Origin: Bacteroidales bacterium | Lineage (GTDB): Bacteria > Bacteroidota > Bacteroidia > Bacteroidales > Muribaculaceae | Assembly: GCA_900767075.1 (NCBI GenBank) | Contig: CAAFXX010000207.1 | Location: 1 to 16,137, forward strand | Length of the DNA stretch: 16,137 bases | Reading direction: 5' to 3' | Part shown: one piece after another, positions 1 through 6,052 of the stretch | Layout: every line of letters starts with the position of its first letter | Position numbering within the stretch: the first letter of the stretch is position 1 | Translations under genes and position numbers: made by a program | Notes under the pieces: generated by a model | What the model saw: only the letters and a program-made list of their open reading frames with translations | The model's database searches: none | Told to the model about the DNA's origin: nothing

Positions 1-518
1 CATTCTGCGACCGTTACGGTGCATACCGCGCTCTCGAAGAGGCATACAAGGAAGGTAAGTTGCGCGCCATCGGCGTCAGCAACTTCTATCCCGACCACTT
101 AATCGACCTTGCAAGCAATGTGGAGATTCCCCCTATGGTGAATCAAGTTGAGACCCATGTGTTCGACCAGCTGATAAAGGCGCAGAAATATATGGAGGAA
201 TACCGCTGCCACATCATGTCGTGGGGACCGTTTGCCGAAGGACGCAACAATTTCTTCACCAATCCCGTGCTCGTGGACATCGGAAAGAAGTACGGCAAAT
301 CCGCTGCACAGGTCGCCCTTCGATGGCTTATCCAGCGCGGCGTGATAATCATACCGAAATCTGTTCATGTGGAGCGCATGGAGCAGAACCTCGATATCTT
401 CGACTTCTCGCTCAGCGAAGACGACATGAAAGAAATCGCCGGACTCGACACAGGCAAAAGCCTCTTCTTCGACCATCACGACCCGGAGGTCGTCAAGATG
501 TTCATGGGCTGGCGCTGA
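1..518 (+). CDS. Aldo/keto reductase, 3' portion (5' end outside window)
   Basis: The frame is open from position 3 to the TGA at 516-518, giving the last 171 residues of an NAD(P)H-dependent aldo/keto reductase (full-length members have about 275-320 residues). Visible family landmarks are the RAIGVSNF segment, NQVE, SWGPFAEG (the usual SW-P-L-GxG loop) and IPKSVHVERMEQN, the cofactor-phosphate binding segment of NADPH-type enzymes, followed by the ELSEEDM-like SLSEDDMKEIAGLD helix. The catalytic Asp/Tyr/Lys part of the barrel lies upstream of the window. The pattern fits the AKR5 / 2,5-diketogluconate reductase-like group, acting in the cytoplasm on aldehydes or ketones, but the substrate cannot be read from this part. 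A TTG at 60 could be mistaken for a start; the family sequence continues in frame upstream of it, so it is internal. Confidence 0.93.
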   Translation, partial: FCDRYGAYRALEEAYKEGKLRAIGVSNFYPDHLIDLASNVEIPPMVNQVETHVFDQLIKAQKYMEEYRCHIMSWGPFAEGRNNFFTNPVLVDIGKKYGKSAAQVALRWLIQRGVIIIPKSVHVERMEQNLDIFDFSLSEDDMKEIAGLDTGKSLFFDHHDPEVVKMFMGWR

Positions 519-543
519 CACCCGCTTCCGCAAAGGGGGTGTC
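517..543 (+). terminator. Stem-loop overlapping the AKR stop codon
   Basis: Arms GACACCC (517-523) and GGGTGTC (537-543) pair perfectly. After a G/G mismatch the stem continues with CTT/AAG and closes on a 5-base loop. It begins at the stop codon, so it probably ends or stabilises the reductase mRNA. No T-run follows, so intrinsic termination is uncertain. A second hairpin (GTCGC-GCAT-GCGAC, 541-554) would compete with it. Confidence 0.4.
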
Positions 544-581
544 GCGCATGCGACATCCCAATATCTCTTGCGGTAATGCCT

Positions 582-623
582 GCAATAGCTAACGGATGAA
601 AATTCATCTCGTTGGCTATTTGC
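582..623. terminator. Long imperfect stem-loop downstream of the AKR gene
   Basis: GCAATAGC / GCTATTTGC and AACGGATGAA / TTCATCTCGTT fold into a stem of about 18 pairs with one bulge, one wobble and a 2-base AA loop. It lies in the gap between the reductase and the acetyltransferase. It is the strongest secondary structure there and may be a terminator or mRNA-stabilising hairpin; the downstream bases are only weakly T-rich. Confidence 0.4.
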
Positions 624-733
624 GTTACCAACAAGTGGTTGTTGTTCAGAAGCATTCATCTGTCGGGATGGTCTTTGCCCTTCCCTGGTATTAATAATTG
701 CGAAGACAATGAAATAGCTTCAAAATATTTCGT

Positions 734-741
734 TATTTTTG
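734..741 (+). promoter_or_regulatory. -7 box of a Bacteroidota-type promoter for the GNAT gene
   Basis: TATTTTTG matches TAnnTTTG and ends 20 bases before the ATG at 762. No good -33 TTTG is present at the usual spacing, so this is a partial match. Confidence 0.45.
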
Positions 742-761
742 CATTCCAATAAAACACAACG

Positions 762-1292
762 ATGGATGATTATTCAAGACGTTTATCGGAATCATTGATG
801 TTCAGGAAGGCCGAGGCATCGGATATTGCTGAAATATCCGGGATATTGAAGAAGGCTGTCGAAAGGATGCTTGCCGAAGGGAAACGGCAATGGGATGAGA
901 ATTATCCCAACGAGACACATGTGCTCACCGATATCGAGAATGGTGTCGGATATGTGCTTGAGGATGCGGGGAAAGTCGTGGGATATGCCGCTGTAGTGTT
1001 CACCGGTGAACCGGCATATGAGAATATCGACGGCAAGTGGCTGTCTGACGGGAGATATGTCGTTGTCCACCGGCTTGCCGTGAGTCAATCGGCAAAAGGG
1101 AAAGGACTTGGCAGGACATTTATTAATGCAGTGGAGGATTTTGCACGCTCGCTTGGAATCCATAGTTTCAAGATCGACACTAATTTCGACAATGCCGTCA
1201 TGCTTGGGATGCTCGACCGCCTTGGCTTCACCTACTGCGGTGAGATCAAATATGAAAAAGGCAGCCGCAAAGCCTTTGAAAAGCTCATTTAA
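762..1292 (+). CDS. GNAT-family N-acetyltransferase
   Basis: This 176-residue cytoplasmic protein has the fold and motifs of GCN5-related N-acetyltransferases, which transfer acetyl from acetyl-CoA to an amine. Motif A is clear at about residues 103-121 (HRLAVSQSAKGKGLGRTF, with the acetyl-CoA pyrophosphate loop KGKGLG at 112-117). A helix follows, then NFDNAVMLGMLDRLGF, the usual motif B with the N-x-x-(A)-x-x-(L/M)-Y/L-x-x-x-GF pattern. An early QWDENYPN segment is common in small GNATs annotated as acetyltransferases of unknown substrate. The start at 762 follows a -7 box at 734-741; an in-frame alternative Met (residue 13, MFRKAEASDI) would give a more usual N-terminus and cannot be excluded. 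The gene is followed after 11 bases by a small ORF. The acceptor substrate is unknown. Confidence 0.9.
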   Translation: MDDYSRRLSESLMFRKAEASDIAEISGILKKAVERMLAEGKRQWDENYPNETHVLTDIENGVGYVLEDAGKVVGYAAVVFTGEPAYENIDGKWLSDGRYVVVHRLAVSQSAKGKGLGRTFINAVEDFARSLGIHSFKIDTNFDNAVMLGMLDRLGFTYCGEIKYEKGSRKAFEKLI

Positions 1293-1303
1293 TACAAAGG
1301 GAT

Positions 1304-1495
1304 ATGAGACCGGTAAAGCTCGATAAGACGGAATGTGGAGTTGACTTCCTGATGAAAGTCGGCTCTCCGAAAGACCTGGTCGGAGACATGTCGGACAAGA
1401 CCCCATTCAGGTCCGATCTCTTCGAAGTCTTTTTCTTCAGAAAAAGGGAACTGGACGTGAGACATGCCATGGCATTTGCACAGGAAATCGGCTGA
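1304..1495 (+). CDS. Small ORF of 63 residues, possibly a real gene or gene remnant
   Basis: I do not recognise a family. The ORF starts 11 bases after the GNAT stop and ends 20 bases before the strong hairpin at 1516-1557, as expected for the second gene of a short operon. The product is charged and has no signal peptide or membrane segment. The central part (TPFRSDLFEVFFFRK) faintly recalls the strand before the cupin core of Bacteroidota AraC-type regulators, so this may be the front piece of a decayed regulator; that is only a visual resemblance. Two antisense ORFs cover the same bases and look like shadows. Confidence 0.4.
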   Translation: MRPVKLDKTECGVDFLMKVGSPKDLVGDMSDKTPFRSDLFEVFFFRKRELDVRHAMAFAQEIG

Positions 1496-1515
1496 ATCCT
1501 CCCAGATAACAGATA

Positions 1516-1557
1516 AGAGAAACGCCTTCAAATGACTTGATGAAAAGGCGTTTCTCT
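1516..1557. terminator. Strong bidirectional-type hairpin between convergent transcription units
   Basis: AGAGAAACGCCTT (1516-1528) pairs perfectly over 13 bases with AAGGCGTTTCTCT (1545-1557) around a 16-base loop. It lies between the end of the GNAT/small-ORF unit on the + strand and the end of the MetE-like gene on the - strand. On the - strand a run of nine T (1573-1565) precedes the stem instead of following it, so it is not a textbook U-tract terminator, but its position between convergent stops is typical. Confidence 0.65.
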
Positions 1558-1594
1558 CCCCGGCAAAAAAAAATGTATGAAGAACTATATTAAA

Positions 1595-2704
1595 TTAAAC
1601 GTCCAAAGCTTCATTCAGCTGTGCAAGTTTTCGCCATTGGTCTTCATATGTCAGACCTCTCGATGCATAACTTGACAATTTGAAGCCGGTCTTCGGACTG
1701 ACTGACAACCTGTCGGCGTCTATATACTTCGCCGCCTTGGCAACGTATTCACGGACATCTGCCTGACTTTCCGGAAAAGGGCTATGGGCATCGACGAGCC
1801 CGAGCACAACTTTTTTACCCGCCGAAATATGCCTGAGCACCTCAAGCTGATAGGAATCCCCGATATCAAATGGCATATAGAACTTGTCGACATTTACTTG
1901 CGACAATATTTTCGGCATGATATTGTCGGGAAACAGGAGAAACTCCCATTCCGGTACAATCTTGTCGCCTCCTGAAAGGAATAAGGACAATTCCATGTCA
2001 GAAGGGACATCTGCCAATGAATCATTGATTAATCCGATGATCCGGTCCTGCAACCCGATCAAATCCATTCCTCCCTGAAGCATCCTCTTGGTGTAATTGT
2101 CATCGCACATAAGGCCGCAGGCCGTGTCATCGAGCTGGAGATGGCGGCATCCCGTCTCGTAAAAATGAAGAATTGTCTTGTTATATGCTTCAGCTATATC
2201 ATTCAGCAGAAGTTCGGCTTCTGGATATATCAGTTCCGGCCTGCCGTCTGTCATGGAAAGGATCTCCAGATAGAGATTGGCGGGTGAAGGAAGCGTCTGT
2301 CGGCACCGCACCCTTCCGTCAGCTTTTTTATACAGATATTCAAAATCGTTGAAAAAAGGATGCACCGGATTGTATCGGATCCTCCCCACGAATCTCGGCA
2401 CATCTGTCAATGAGTCGAGAGGCTGGTAGATGTGTCCGCTTTCCACCCTTTCGCAACATATGCCCTCAAGTCCAAACCAGAAATCCTTGTCCCAATTATT
2501 GCGGCGGAATTCCCCGGAAGTAACTTCCGCAAGCCCTGATTTAATCTGGTCTTCAACGAGTGCGCTCACTGCATCGTCTTCCACTATATTCAGACGGTCA
2601 ATGCCAATAGTGCCTGCTGCATGTTGGTTTCGTGCCGAGACAAGCCTTTCCGGCAGTAGAAAGCTGCCAACAAAATCAACTTTTATTGATAAATTTTTAT
2701 TCAT
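1595..2704 (-). CDS. MetE C-terminal/YxjG-like protein lacking the zinc ligands
   Basis: This 369-residue cytoplasmic protein resembles the short cobalamin-independent methionine synthase-like family (YxjG/YxjH type, UROD/MetE barrel). Family landmarks in order are VDFVGSFLLPERLVSAR (residues 9-25), SGEFRRNNWDKDFW (63-76), RHLQLDDTAC (187-196), GLVDAHSPFPES (302-313) and SVSPKTGF (334-341). In active MetE-type enzymes zinc is held by an H-x-C pair, a Glu and a late Cys (QCGF). Here the matching places read LFL (241-243), FYMPFD (275-280, no Glu) and KTGF (Thr339), so no ligand remains. It is therefore probably not an ordinary methionine synthase; it may act on another substrate or bind one without methyl transfer. 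The start ATG is at 2704-2702. It is the last gene of a - strand run that begins with a cobalamin riboswitch, but the hairpin at 2782-2819 separates it from the transporter gene. The ligand assignment comes from alignment by eye. Confidence 0.8.
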   Translation of the reverse strand: MNKNLSIKVDFVGSFLLPERLVSARNQHAAGTIGIDRLNIVEDDAVSALVEDQIKSGLAEVTSGEFRRNNWDKDFWFGLEGICCERVESGHIYQPLDSLTDVPRFVGRIRYNPVHPFFNDFEYLYKKADGRVRCRQTLPSPANLYLEILSMTDGRPELIYPEAELLLNDIAEAYNKTILHFYETGCRHLQLDDTACGLMCDDNYTKRMLQGGMDLIGLQDRIIGLINDSLADVPSDMELSLFLSGGDKIVPEWEFLLFPDNIMPKILSQVNVDKFYMPFDIGDSYQLEVLRHISAGKKVVLGLVDAHSPFPESQADVREYVAKAAKYIDADRLSVSPKTGFKLSSYASRGLTYEDQWRKLAQLNEALDV

Positions 2705-2781
2705 AAACGAGTTTTTTCAATTATTTAAGCGAGAAGAACATAATCTGCGGGAAAGGGTTCCATCACGATATATCGCCTTAT

Positions 2782-2819
2782 TGAAGTCGTACATTTGTAA
2801 GGTTAAATGTACGACTTCA
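2782..2819. terminator. Perfect 15-bp hairpin after the DASS gene, one of two copies of a recurring element
   Basis: TGAAGTCGTACATTT (2782-2796) pairs with AAATGTACGACTTCA (2805-2819) around an 8-base loop. It begins 3 bases beyond the stop of the - strand transporter. The 18-mer TAATGAAGTCGTACATTT, read on the - strand at 2822-2805, recurs on the + strand at 5990-6007 in another hairpin behind the first Rpn gene. It probably serves as a terminator or 3' mRNA-stabilising hairpin, though no T-run follows here. Confidence 0.6.
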
Positions 2820-2822
2820 TTA

Positions 2823-4337
2823 TCAGAATATTCCGTTTACACCGCAGAAAATAAGGACAAGATAGCCAAGCAGGAGTCCGAAGAATCCCATTATCAGTCC
2901 TGTCGTCACCATATATTTTTGTTTTATAAAACCGGTGGCGTCGGCAAGTGCGTTTGGAGGAGTCGATATAGGCAGAACCATGGCTACCGATGAACATACC
3001 GCCACGCCGATCAGCAATGTTGAGACGCCTCCATATGGGGCAAGCTGTTCGCTCATCGTGCTTCCTGCAATTGCAAGTATCGGCACAAAAAGTGCCGCAG
3101 TGGCAGTATGGCTTATGAAATTTGCCATTATATAGCAAAGGAGTCCGGAACCGATAATGACTGCAAGCGGTGACCATGATGTGAAGGGGACAGCTTCTAT
3201 TAAATGGTCGGCAAGTCCTGATTCTTTCATCGCGACACCGAGAGCGAAAGCTCCGGCAATCATCCACAGAATACTCCATGAAAGCTGCTCGAGATCCCGC
3301 TTCGTGATTATCCCCGCCATACATAACACCCCGACCGGCAGCATCGCGACCACATTGGCATTTACACCTGTAAATGAATCAGCCAGCCAAAGGAATATCG
3401 TTACAAAAAACGTGATATAGACAATTTCATCTTTCATCGTCGACTGGTGTTCACTCTCGATTTGCAGATTAATCTCTTTTTGCTTGAACGGGAACATCTT
3501 TTTGAGGACAAACCAGGCAATAAAAAGAAGGATTAAAGCGACTGGCACCATCACCATCATCCACTTTCCAAATCCTATTCCTAAATTCATTCCATCCGGA
3601 TCATTGAGGAACTTCAGGGCAATCGCATTGGGGGGTGTTCCTATCGGAGTTCCCATTCCTCCGATATTTGCCCCGATGGGAATGGAGAGGGCGAGTCCGA
3701 TTTTTCCTTTGCCATCCGCAGGCAATGCCGACAGGACAGGGGAAAGAAACGTCAACATCATGGCAGCCGTCGCCGTATTGCTTATAAACATTGAGAACAG
3801 TGCTGTGACAAGAATGAAACCAAGCAATACATTCTCGCTTTTGTTTCCAAAGGGGGCGAGCATCACTTTGGCAAGCCTTACGTCAAGACCGCTCTTCGTG
3901 GCAGCGATGGCTATGATGAAACCTCCTATAAACAACATGATTGTCGGATCTGCAAAACAATGGAGGATATCTACATTGCTTATCAGGTTTTCATACTTCT
4001 CCCCTTCTGAATCTGTCTGAAAAAACCATAAGGCACTGTTTGAAGAACAAAACAAAAGAAGGACGACTACAACCAGCGATGTCGTCCATGCCGGCACGGC
4101 GTCAAAAAGCCACATCAAAGCGGCAAATACAAAAATCGCCAGCACCCTGTGCTCGACAGCGTTAATCCCCGGCAGTCCATAGAGTGTCGACGGAGCAAAC
4201 CAAAGGAATAAGGGAACGGCTATTGCTATAAGCAATTTTAATGCTTTTACCGGAAGAGGGTTTCTTCCTTTTCTGTTTTCTTTTTTCCACTGGTGATACT
4301 CTTCTACCAGATGGAAGCCGTGAAATATAGTAAACAT
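2823..4337 (-). CDS. DASS-family (SLC13/INDY-type) sodium-coupled anion transporter
   Basis: This 504-residue inner-membrane protein has many hydrophobic segments after a charged N-terminal tail of about 30 residues. The two inverted-repeat signature loops of the divalent anion:Na+ symporter family are both visible: SNTAT at 186-190 with GTPPNAIA at 233-240, and SHTAT at 409-413 with STPPNALA at 458-465. In VcINDY these S-N-T and T-P motifs bind the carboxylates and Na+. Here the second site has His410 in place of Asn, which may change substrate preference. Likely substrates are dicarboxylates such as succinate or fumarate, or possibly sulfate; the sequence does not decide. A candidate small ORF ends 13 bases upstream and a tandem repeat (4364-4391) covers that gap's upstream side. 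It is the first large gene downstream of the cobalamin riboswitch on this strand. Confidence 0.92.
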   Translation of the reverse strand: MFTIFHGFHLVEEYHQWKKENRKGRNPLPVKALKLLIAIAVPLFLWFAPSTLYGLPGINAVEHRVLAIFVFAALMWLFDAVPAWTTSLVVVVLLLFCSSNSALWFFQTDSEGEKYENLISNVDILHCFADPTIMLFIGGFIIAIAATKSGLDVRLAKVMLAPFGNKSENVLLGFILVTALFSMFISNTATAAMMLTFLSPVLSALPADGKGKIGLALSIPIGANIGGMGTPIGTPPNAIALKFLNDPDGMNLGIGFGKWMMVMVPVALILLFIAWFVLKKMFPFKQKEINLQIESEHQSTMKDEIVYITFFVTIFLWLADSFTGVNANVVAMLPVGVLCMAGIITKRDLEQLSWSILWMIAGAFALGVAMKESGLADHLIEAVPFTSWSPLAVIIGSGLLCYIMANFISHTATAALFVPILAIAGSTMSEQLAPYGGVSTLLIGVAVCSSVAMVLPISTPPNALADATGFIKQKYMVTTGLIMGFFGLLLGYLVLIFCGVNGIF

Positions 4338-4350
4338 AGAAGTGTGGATA

Positions 4351-4548
4351 TTATATTGGCATATTTAATGTCTTTGGTTTAATGTCATTGGCTAATGCAC
4401 CGGCACGGTCGTTCCACACACTATCCGAATCAGGACATGTGAATGAACAGTTCTTCAAATAATCGAAATGTACGCTCTCAAACCATTTGAAAATGGATGG
4501 ATTTTTAAAGAGAAAATCCTTTTTGCACCTTGGACAGTTCATAACCAT
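4351..4548 (-). CDS. Candidate 65-residue CPxC...CxxxC (zinc-ribbon-like) protein
   Basis: The first ATG of the frame is at 4548-4546 (a longer version would need a TTG at 4602), with a second ATG two codons on. The product carries CPRC (Cys5, Cys8) and CSFTC (Cys34, Cys38), a spacing compatible with one zinc site. No family is recognised. The stop is 13 bases before the transporter start, an operon-like spacing, and it would be the first translated gene behind the cobalamin riboswitch. Against it are its short length, the lack of a recognisable fold, and a perfect-length tandem repeat running through its last codons. It could be non-coding leader. Confidence 0.35.
   Translation of the reverse strand: MVMNCPRCKKDFLFKNPSIFKWFESVHFDYLKNCSFTCPDSDSVWNDRAGALANDIKPKTLNMPI
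4364..4391. repeat. Tandem 14-bp direct repeat upstream of the DASS gene
   Basis: TTTAATGTCTTTGG (4364-4377) is followed directly by TTTAATGTCATTGG (4378-4391), differing at one base. It lies 27 to 54 bases upstream of the transporter start on the - strand, where an activator or repressor site would be placed. A weak -7-like box (TAAATATG on the - strand, 4367-4360) overlaps its near end. It may be an operator; it also overlaps the end of the candidate small ORF. Confidence 0.5.
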
Positions 4549-4757
4549 ATGAGATGTTAAGGTGAAAAAGATAATGAGACAATCCGTCAAATTGCAATCC
4601 AACCGGATAATACAACACCGGCACCGACCTTCTCAAGCCGATGCTTCTCTGCCTTGTTTCTCTTTGAGAACTGACGCTAATAGTCTGTATTCCCGATATT
4701 ACTAAACTCGATATACTCATCTCAAAATCTAATCCACGAGATTGTTGAAATTAAATC
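4549..4757 (-). other. Leader between the cobalamin riboswitch and the first candidate gene
   Basis: No convincing gene is seen on either strand. A 71-residue - strand frame (4720-4505) starts here but has no recognisable features. The - strand RNA can form a short stem of CATCGGC with GTCGGTG (about 4642-4621). This stretch should hold the riboswitch expression platform, but I could not identify a clear terminator/antiterminator pair. Confidence 0.4.
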
Positions 4758-4940
4758 GCACGGCAGGTCTCCTGACTTGTCCCCCTTGCGGACTGCCTTC
4801 CCGACCCTTTAAGGTCAGTGACACTCGTTTCTTGTCCGTTCGGTTGGGATGGAACATACAGTAGCGGGTCTGTTCAGGCATCTCACCTGATTCCCTTTTA
4901 ATCGCTTCGGGGCGTGAATCCCTCTGCGAACCATTGCGGC
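4758..4940 (-). promoter_or_regulatory. Cobalamin (B12) riboswitch
   Basis: Read on the - strand, the conserved blocks of the adenosylcobalamin/cobalamin aptamer appear in order: AAAAGGGAATCAGGTG, then CCGCTACTGTA, then GTCACTG, then GGGAAGGC, and finally the B12 box AAGTCAGGAGACCTGCC at 4779-4763. Length and order match the RF00174 class closely. It binds cobalamin in the nascent mRNA and normally shuts off B12 uptake or B12-independent genes. It points towards the DASS transporter and the MetE-like gene. The nearest certain start codon is more than 400 bases away, which is unusual, as these elements normally sit just before a btuB-like or met gene. The outer ends are approximate. Confidence 0.93.
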
Positions 4941-4942
4941 TG

Positions 4943-4973
4943 CAAATTTATAAAATATAATTCATATCACAAT
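4943..4973 (-). promoter_or_regulatory. Bacteroidota-type promoter driving the riboswitch transcript
   Basis: On the - strand ATTG (4973-4970) is followed after exactly 19 bases by TAAATTTG (4950-4943), matching the -33 TTTG / -7 TAnnTTTG pattern. The expected transcription start, about 4938, is right at the 5' edge of the riboswitch. Confidence 0.75.
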
Positions 4974-5037
4974 TATAAATTATAGAAATCTCTTGGATAA
5001 TTTTCAAATAAGATTGTATTATTCACAGGAAAAACGT

Positions 5038-5045
5038 TATCTTTG
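5038..5045 (+). promoter_or_regulatory. -7 box for the first Rpn gene
   Basis: TATCTTTG matches TAnnTTTG, 28 bases before the ATG. An ATTG at 5013-5016 lies 21 bases upstream and could be the -33 element. The same box is kept in the second copy at 6794-6801. Confidence 0.65.
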
Positions 5046-5073
5046 TAAATGAATCTTTAAAACTCCTGACACT

Positions 5074-5970
5074 ATGGCTTCATGTGAAAGATATATCCGG
5101 TTTGACTGGGCCGCCAAGCGGATTCTCCGGGACAAGGCTAACTTCAGTGTGCTCGAAGGCCTCATCACAGTGTTGCTCAACGAGGATGTCAAGATTCAGG
5201 AAATCCTTGAGAGCGAAGGCAACCAGGAGCGTGAGGATTCCAAGTTCAACCGTGTCGACATAATGGCAAAGAACGACAAGGGTGAGCTCATCATAATCGA
5301 GATACAGCTTTCAAGGCAGGTCCATTATCTTGAAAGGATCCTCTTCGGGGTCGGCAAGGCGCTCAGCGACCACATAGCCAAGGGAGACTCATACAGGAAC
5401 GTCAAGAAAGTCTACTCCATAAGCATCCTTTATTTCGACCTCGGTGAAGGGGACGACTACGTCTACCACGGTCAGACTATATTCAAGGGAGTGCATACCG
5501 GCGATACTTTCAAACTTAGTGAACGCGACCGCAACATACTCAGGATGCGTACACCCGAGGAAGTGTTCCCGGAATATTATCTCATCCGTGTGAACGAATT
5601 CAACAAGGTTGCGACCACACCCCTTGAAGAGTGGATCGACTACCTGAAGAACGGGCATGTGCGTCCGGACACAAAGACACCCGGACTCAGGGAAGCCAAC
5701 GAAAAGCTGAACTACTTGCAGATGGATTCCGACGAACGGCAGGCGTACGAGCATTACCTCGACAATCTCAGGATTGAGGAGGACTGCCTCGAAACCGCAA
5801 AAATCGAAGGCATCGAAGAAGGCAGGGAAGAGGGCAGAAAGGAAGGCAGGGAAGAAGGCCGGGAAGAGGCAACAATCACAATTGCACGAAACATGAAGGC
5901 TATGGGCATCCCCGACGATGTCATCGCAAAGACAACCGGTCTCTCCCTGAAAGAAATATCCGGTATATAA
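5074..5970 (+). CDS. Rpn-family PD-(D/E)XK nuclease (recombination-promoting nuclease/putative transposase), copy 1
   Basis: This 298-residue protein belongs to the Rpn/PDDEXK_2 family (TIGR01784-like). The nuclease core is visible as Asp62 (NRVDIMAK) and Glu76-Ile-Gln78 (LIIIEIQLSRQ), the D...ExQ form typical of this family, after an N-terminal helix with Glu28. Residues about 1-205 are the nuclease domain. After Met217 comes a small C-terminal domain with a charged helical repeat (EGIEEGREEGRKEGREE, starting at 245) and the usual closing segment ARNMKAMGIPDDVIAKTTGLSLKEI. Family members are Mg2+-dependent DNA endonucleases that promote RecA-independent recombination and, in E. coli, have been reported to act against phage, with a short C-terminal form made from an internal start acting as antitoxin. 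Met217 (ATG at 5722) is a candidate internal start giving an 82-residue form. A promoter lies at 5038-5045 and a hairpin follows at 5991-6020. Confidence 0.93.
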   Translation: MASCERYIRFDWAAKRILRDKANFSVLEGLITVLLNEDVKIQEILESEGNQEREDSKFNRVDIMAKNDKGELIIIEIQLSRQVHYLERILFGVGKALSDHIAKGDSYRNVKKVYSISILYFDLGEGDDYVYHGQTIFKGVHTGDTFKLSERDRNILRMRTPEEVFPEYYLIRVNEFNKVATTPLEEWIDYLKNGHVRPDTKTPGLREANEKLNYLQMDSDERQAYEHYLDNLRIEEDCLETAKIEGIEEGREEGRKEGREEGREEATITIARNMKAMGIPDDVIAKTTGLSLKEISGI

Positions 5971-5990
5971 AGGTTGAATAAATACCAAAT

Positions 5991-6020
5991 AATGAAGTCG
6001 TACATTTGTACAACTTCATT
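5991..6020. terminator. Hairpin after the first Rpn gene, second copy of the recurring element
   Basis: AATGAAGTCGTAC (5991-6003) pairs with GTACAACTTCATT (6008-6020), with one mismatch and an ATTT loop, followed by ATTTATT. It lies 21 bases after the stop codon and shares TAATGAAGTCGTACATTT (5990-6007) with the hairpin behind the DASS gene. Terminator function is likely. Confidence 0.65.
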
Positions 6021-6040
6021 ATTTATTAAGGTATGACCGT

Positions 6041-6048
6041 TAACTTTG
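6041..6048 (+). promoter_or_regulatory. -7 box immediately before the C39-like gene
   Basis: TAACTTTG fits TAnnTTTG and ends only 4 bases before the ATG at 6053. If it is used, transcription would begin at or very near the start codon, giving a leaderless mRNA. No convincing -33 element is seen at 19-base spacing. Confidence 0.45.
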
Positions 6049-6052
6049 AAAA

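Larger units (their letters stand above)
5008..5970 (+). repeat. Left copy of the duplicated Rpn module (promoter plus gene)
   Basis: The region from ATAAGA at 5008 to the end of the gene is repeated in the same orientation at 6763-7690. The shared part includes the promoter -7 box, the 5' leader and the whole coding region. The copies differ by scattered point changes, a single A in a leader A-run and a 36-base in-frame length difference. The pair flanks the C39-like gene as long direct repeats. Confidence 0.9.

Noticed and set aside
60..62. TTG as start of the aldo/keto reductase
   Set aside because: Conserved family sequence continues in frame upstream to the window edge.
99..659. 186-residue - strand frame over the reductase and its downstream hairpins
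   Set aside because: It is a shadow of the reductase gene and runs through intergenic stem-loops without any family signal.
4505..4720. 71-residue - strand frame behind the riboswitch
   Set aside because: No signal peptide, TonB box or recognisable domain; it overlaps the better small ORF in another frame and looks like leader RNA.
5049..5060. Tiny upstream frame ATG-AAT-CTT-TAA (M-N-L-stop) before copy 1, also kept in copy 2 at 6805-6816
   Set aside because: It lies at about the predicted transcription start and is within a block that is nearly identical in both copies, so its conservation proves little.
5818..5869. Short tandem 12-base units, considered as a CRISPR-like or minisatellite array
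   Set aside because: They are codons of an EG-x-E helical repeat inside the Rpn gene, in frame, with no spacers.
5389..5988. Antisense frames of up to 199 residues opposite the first Rpn gene
   Set aside because: They mirror the strong codon bias of the Rpn gene; the equivalent antisense frame in copy 2 is much shorter, so it is not conserved.
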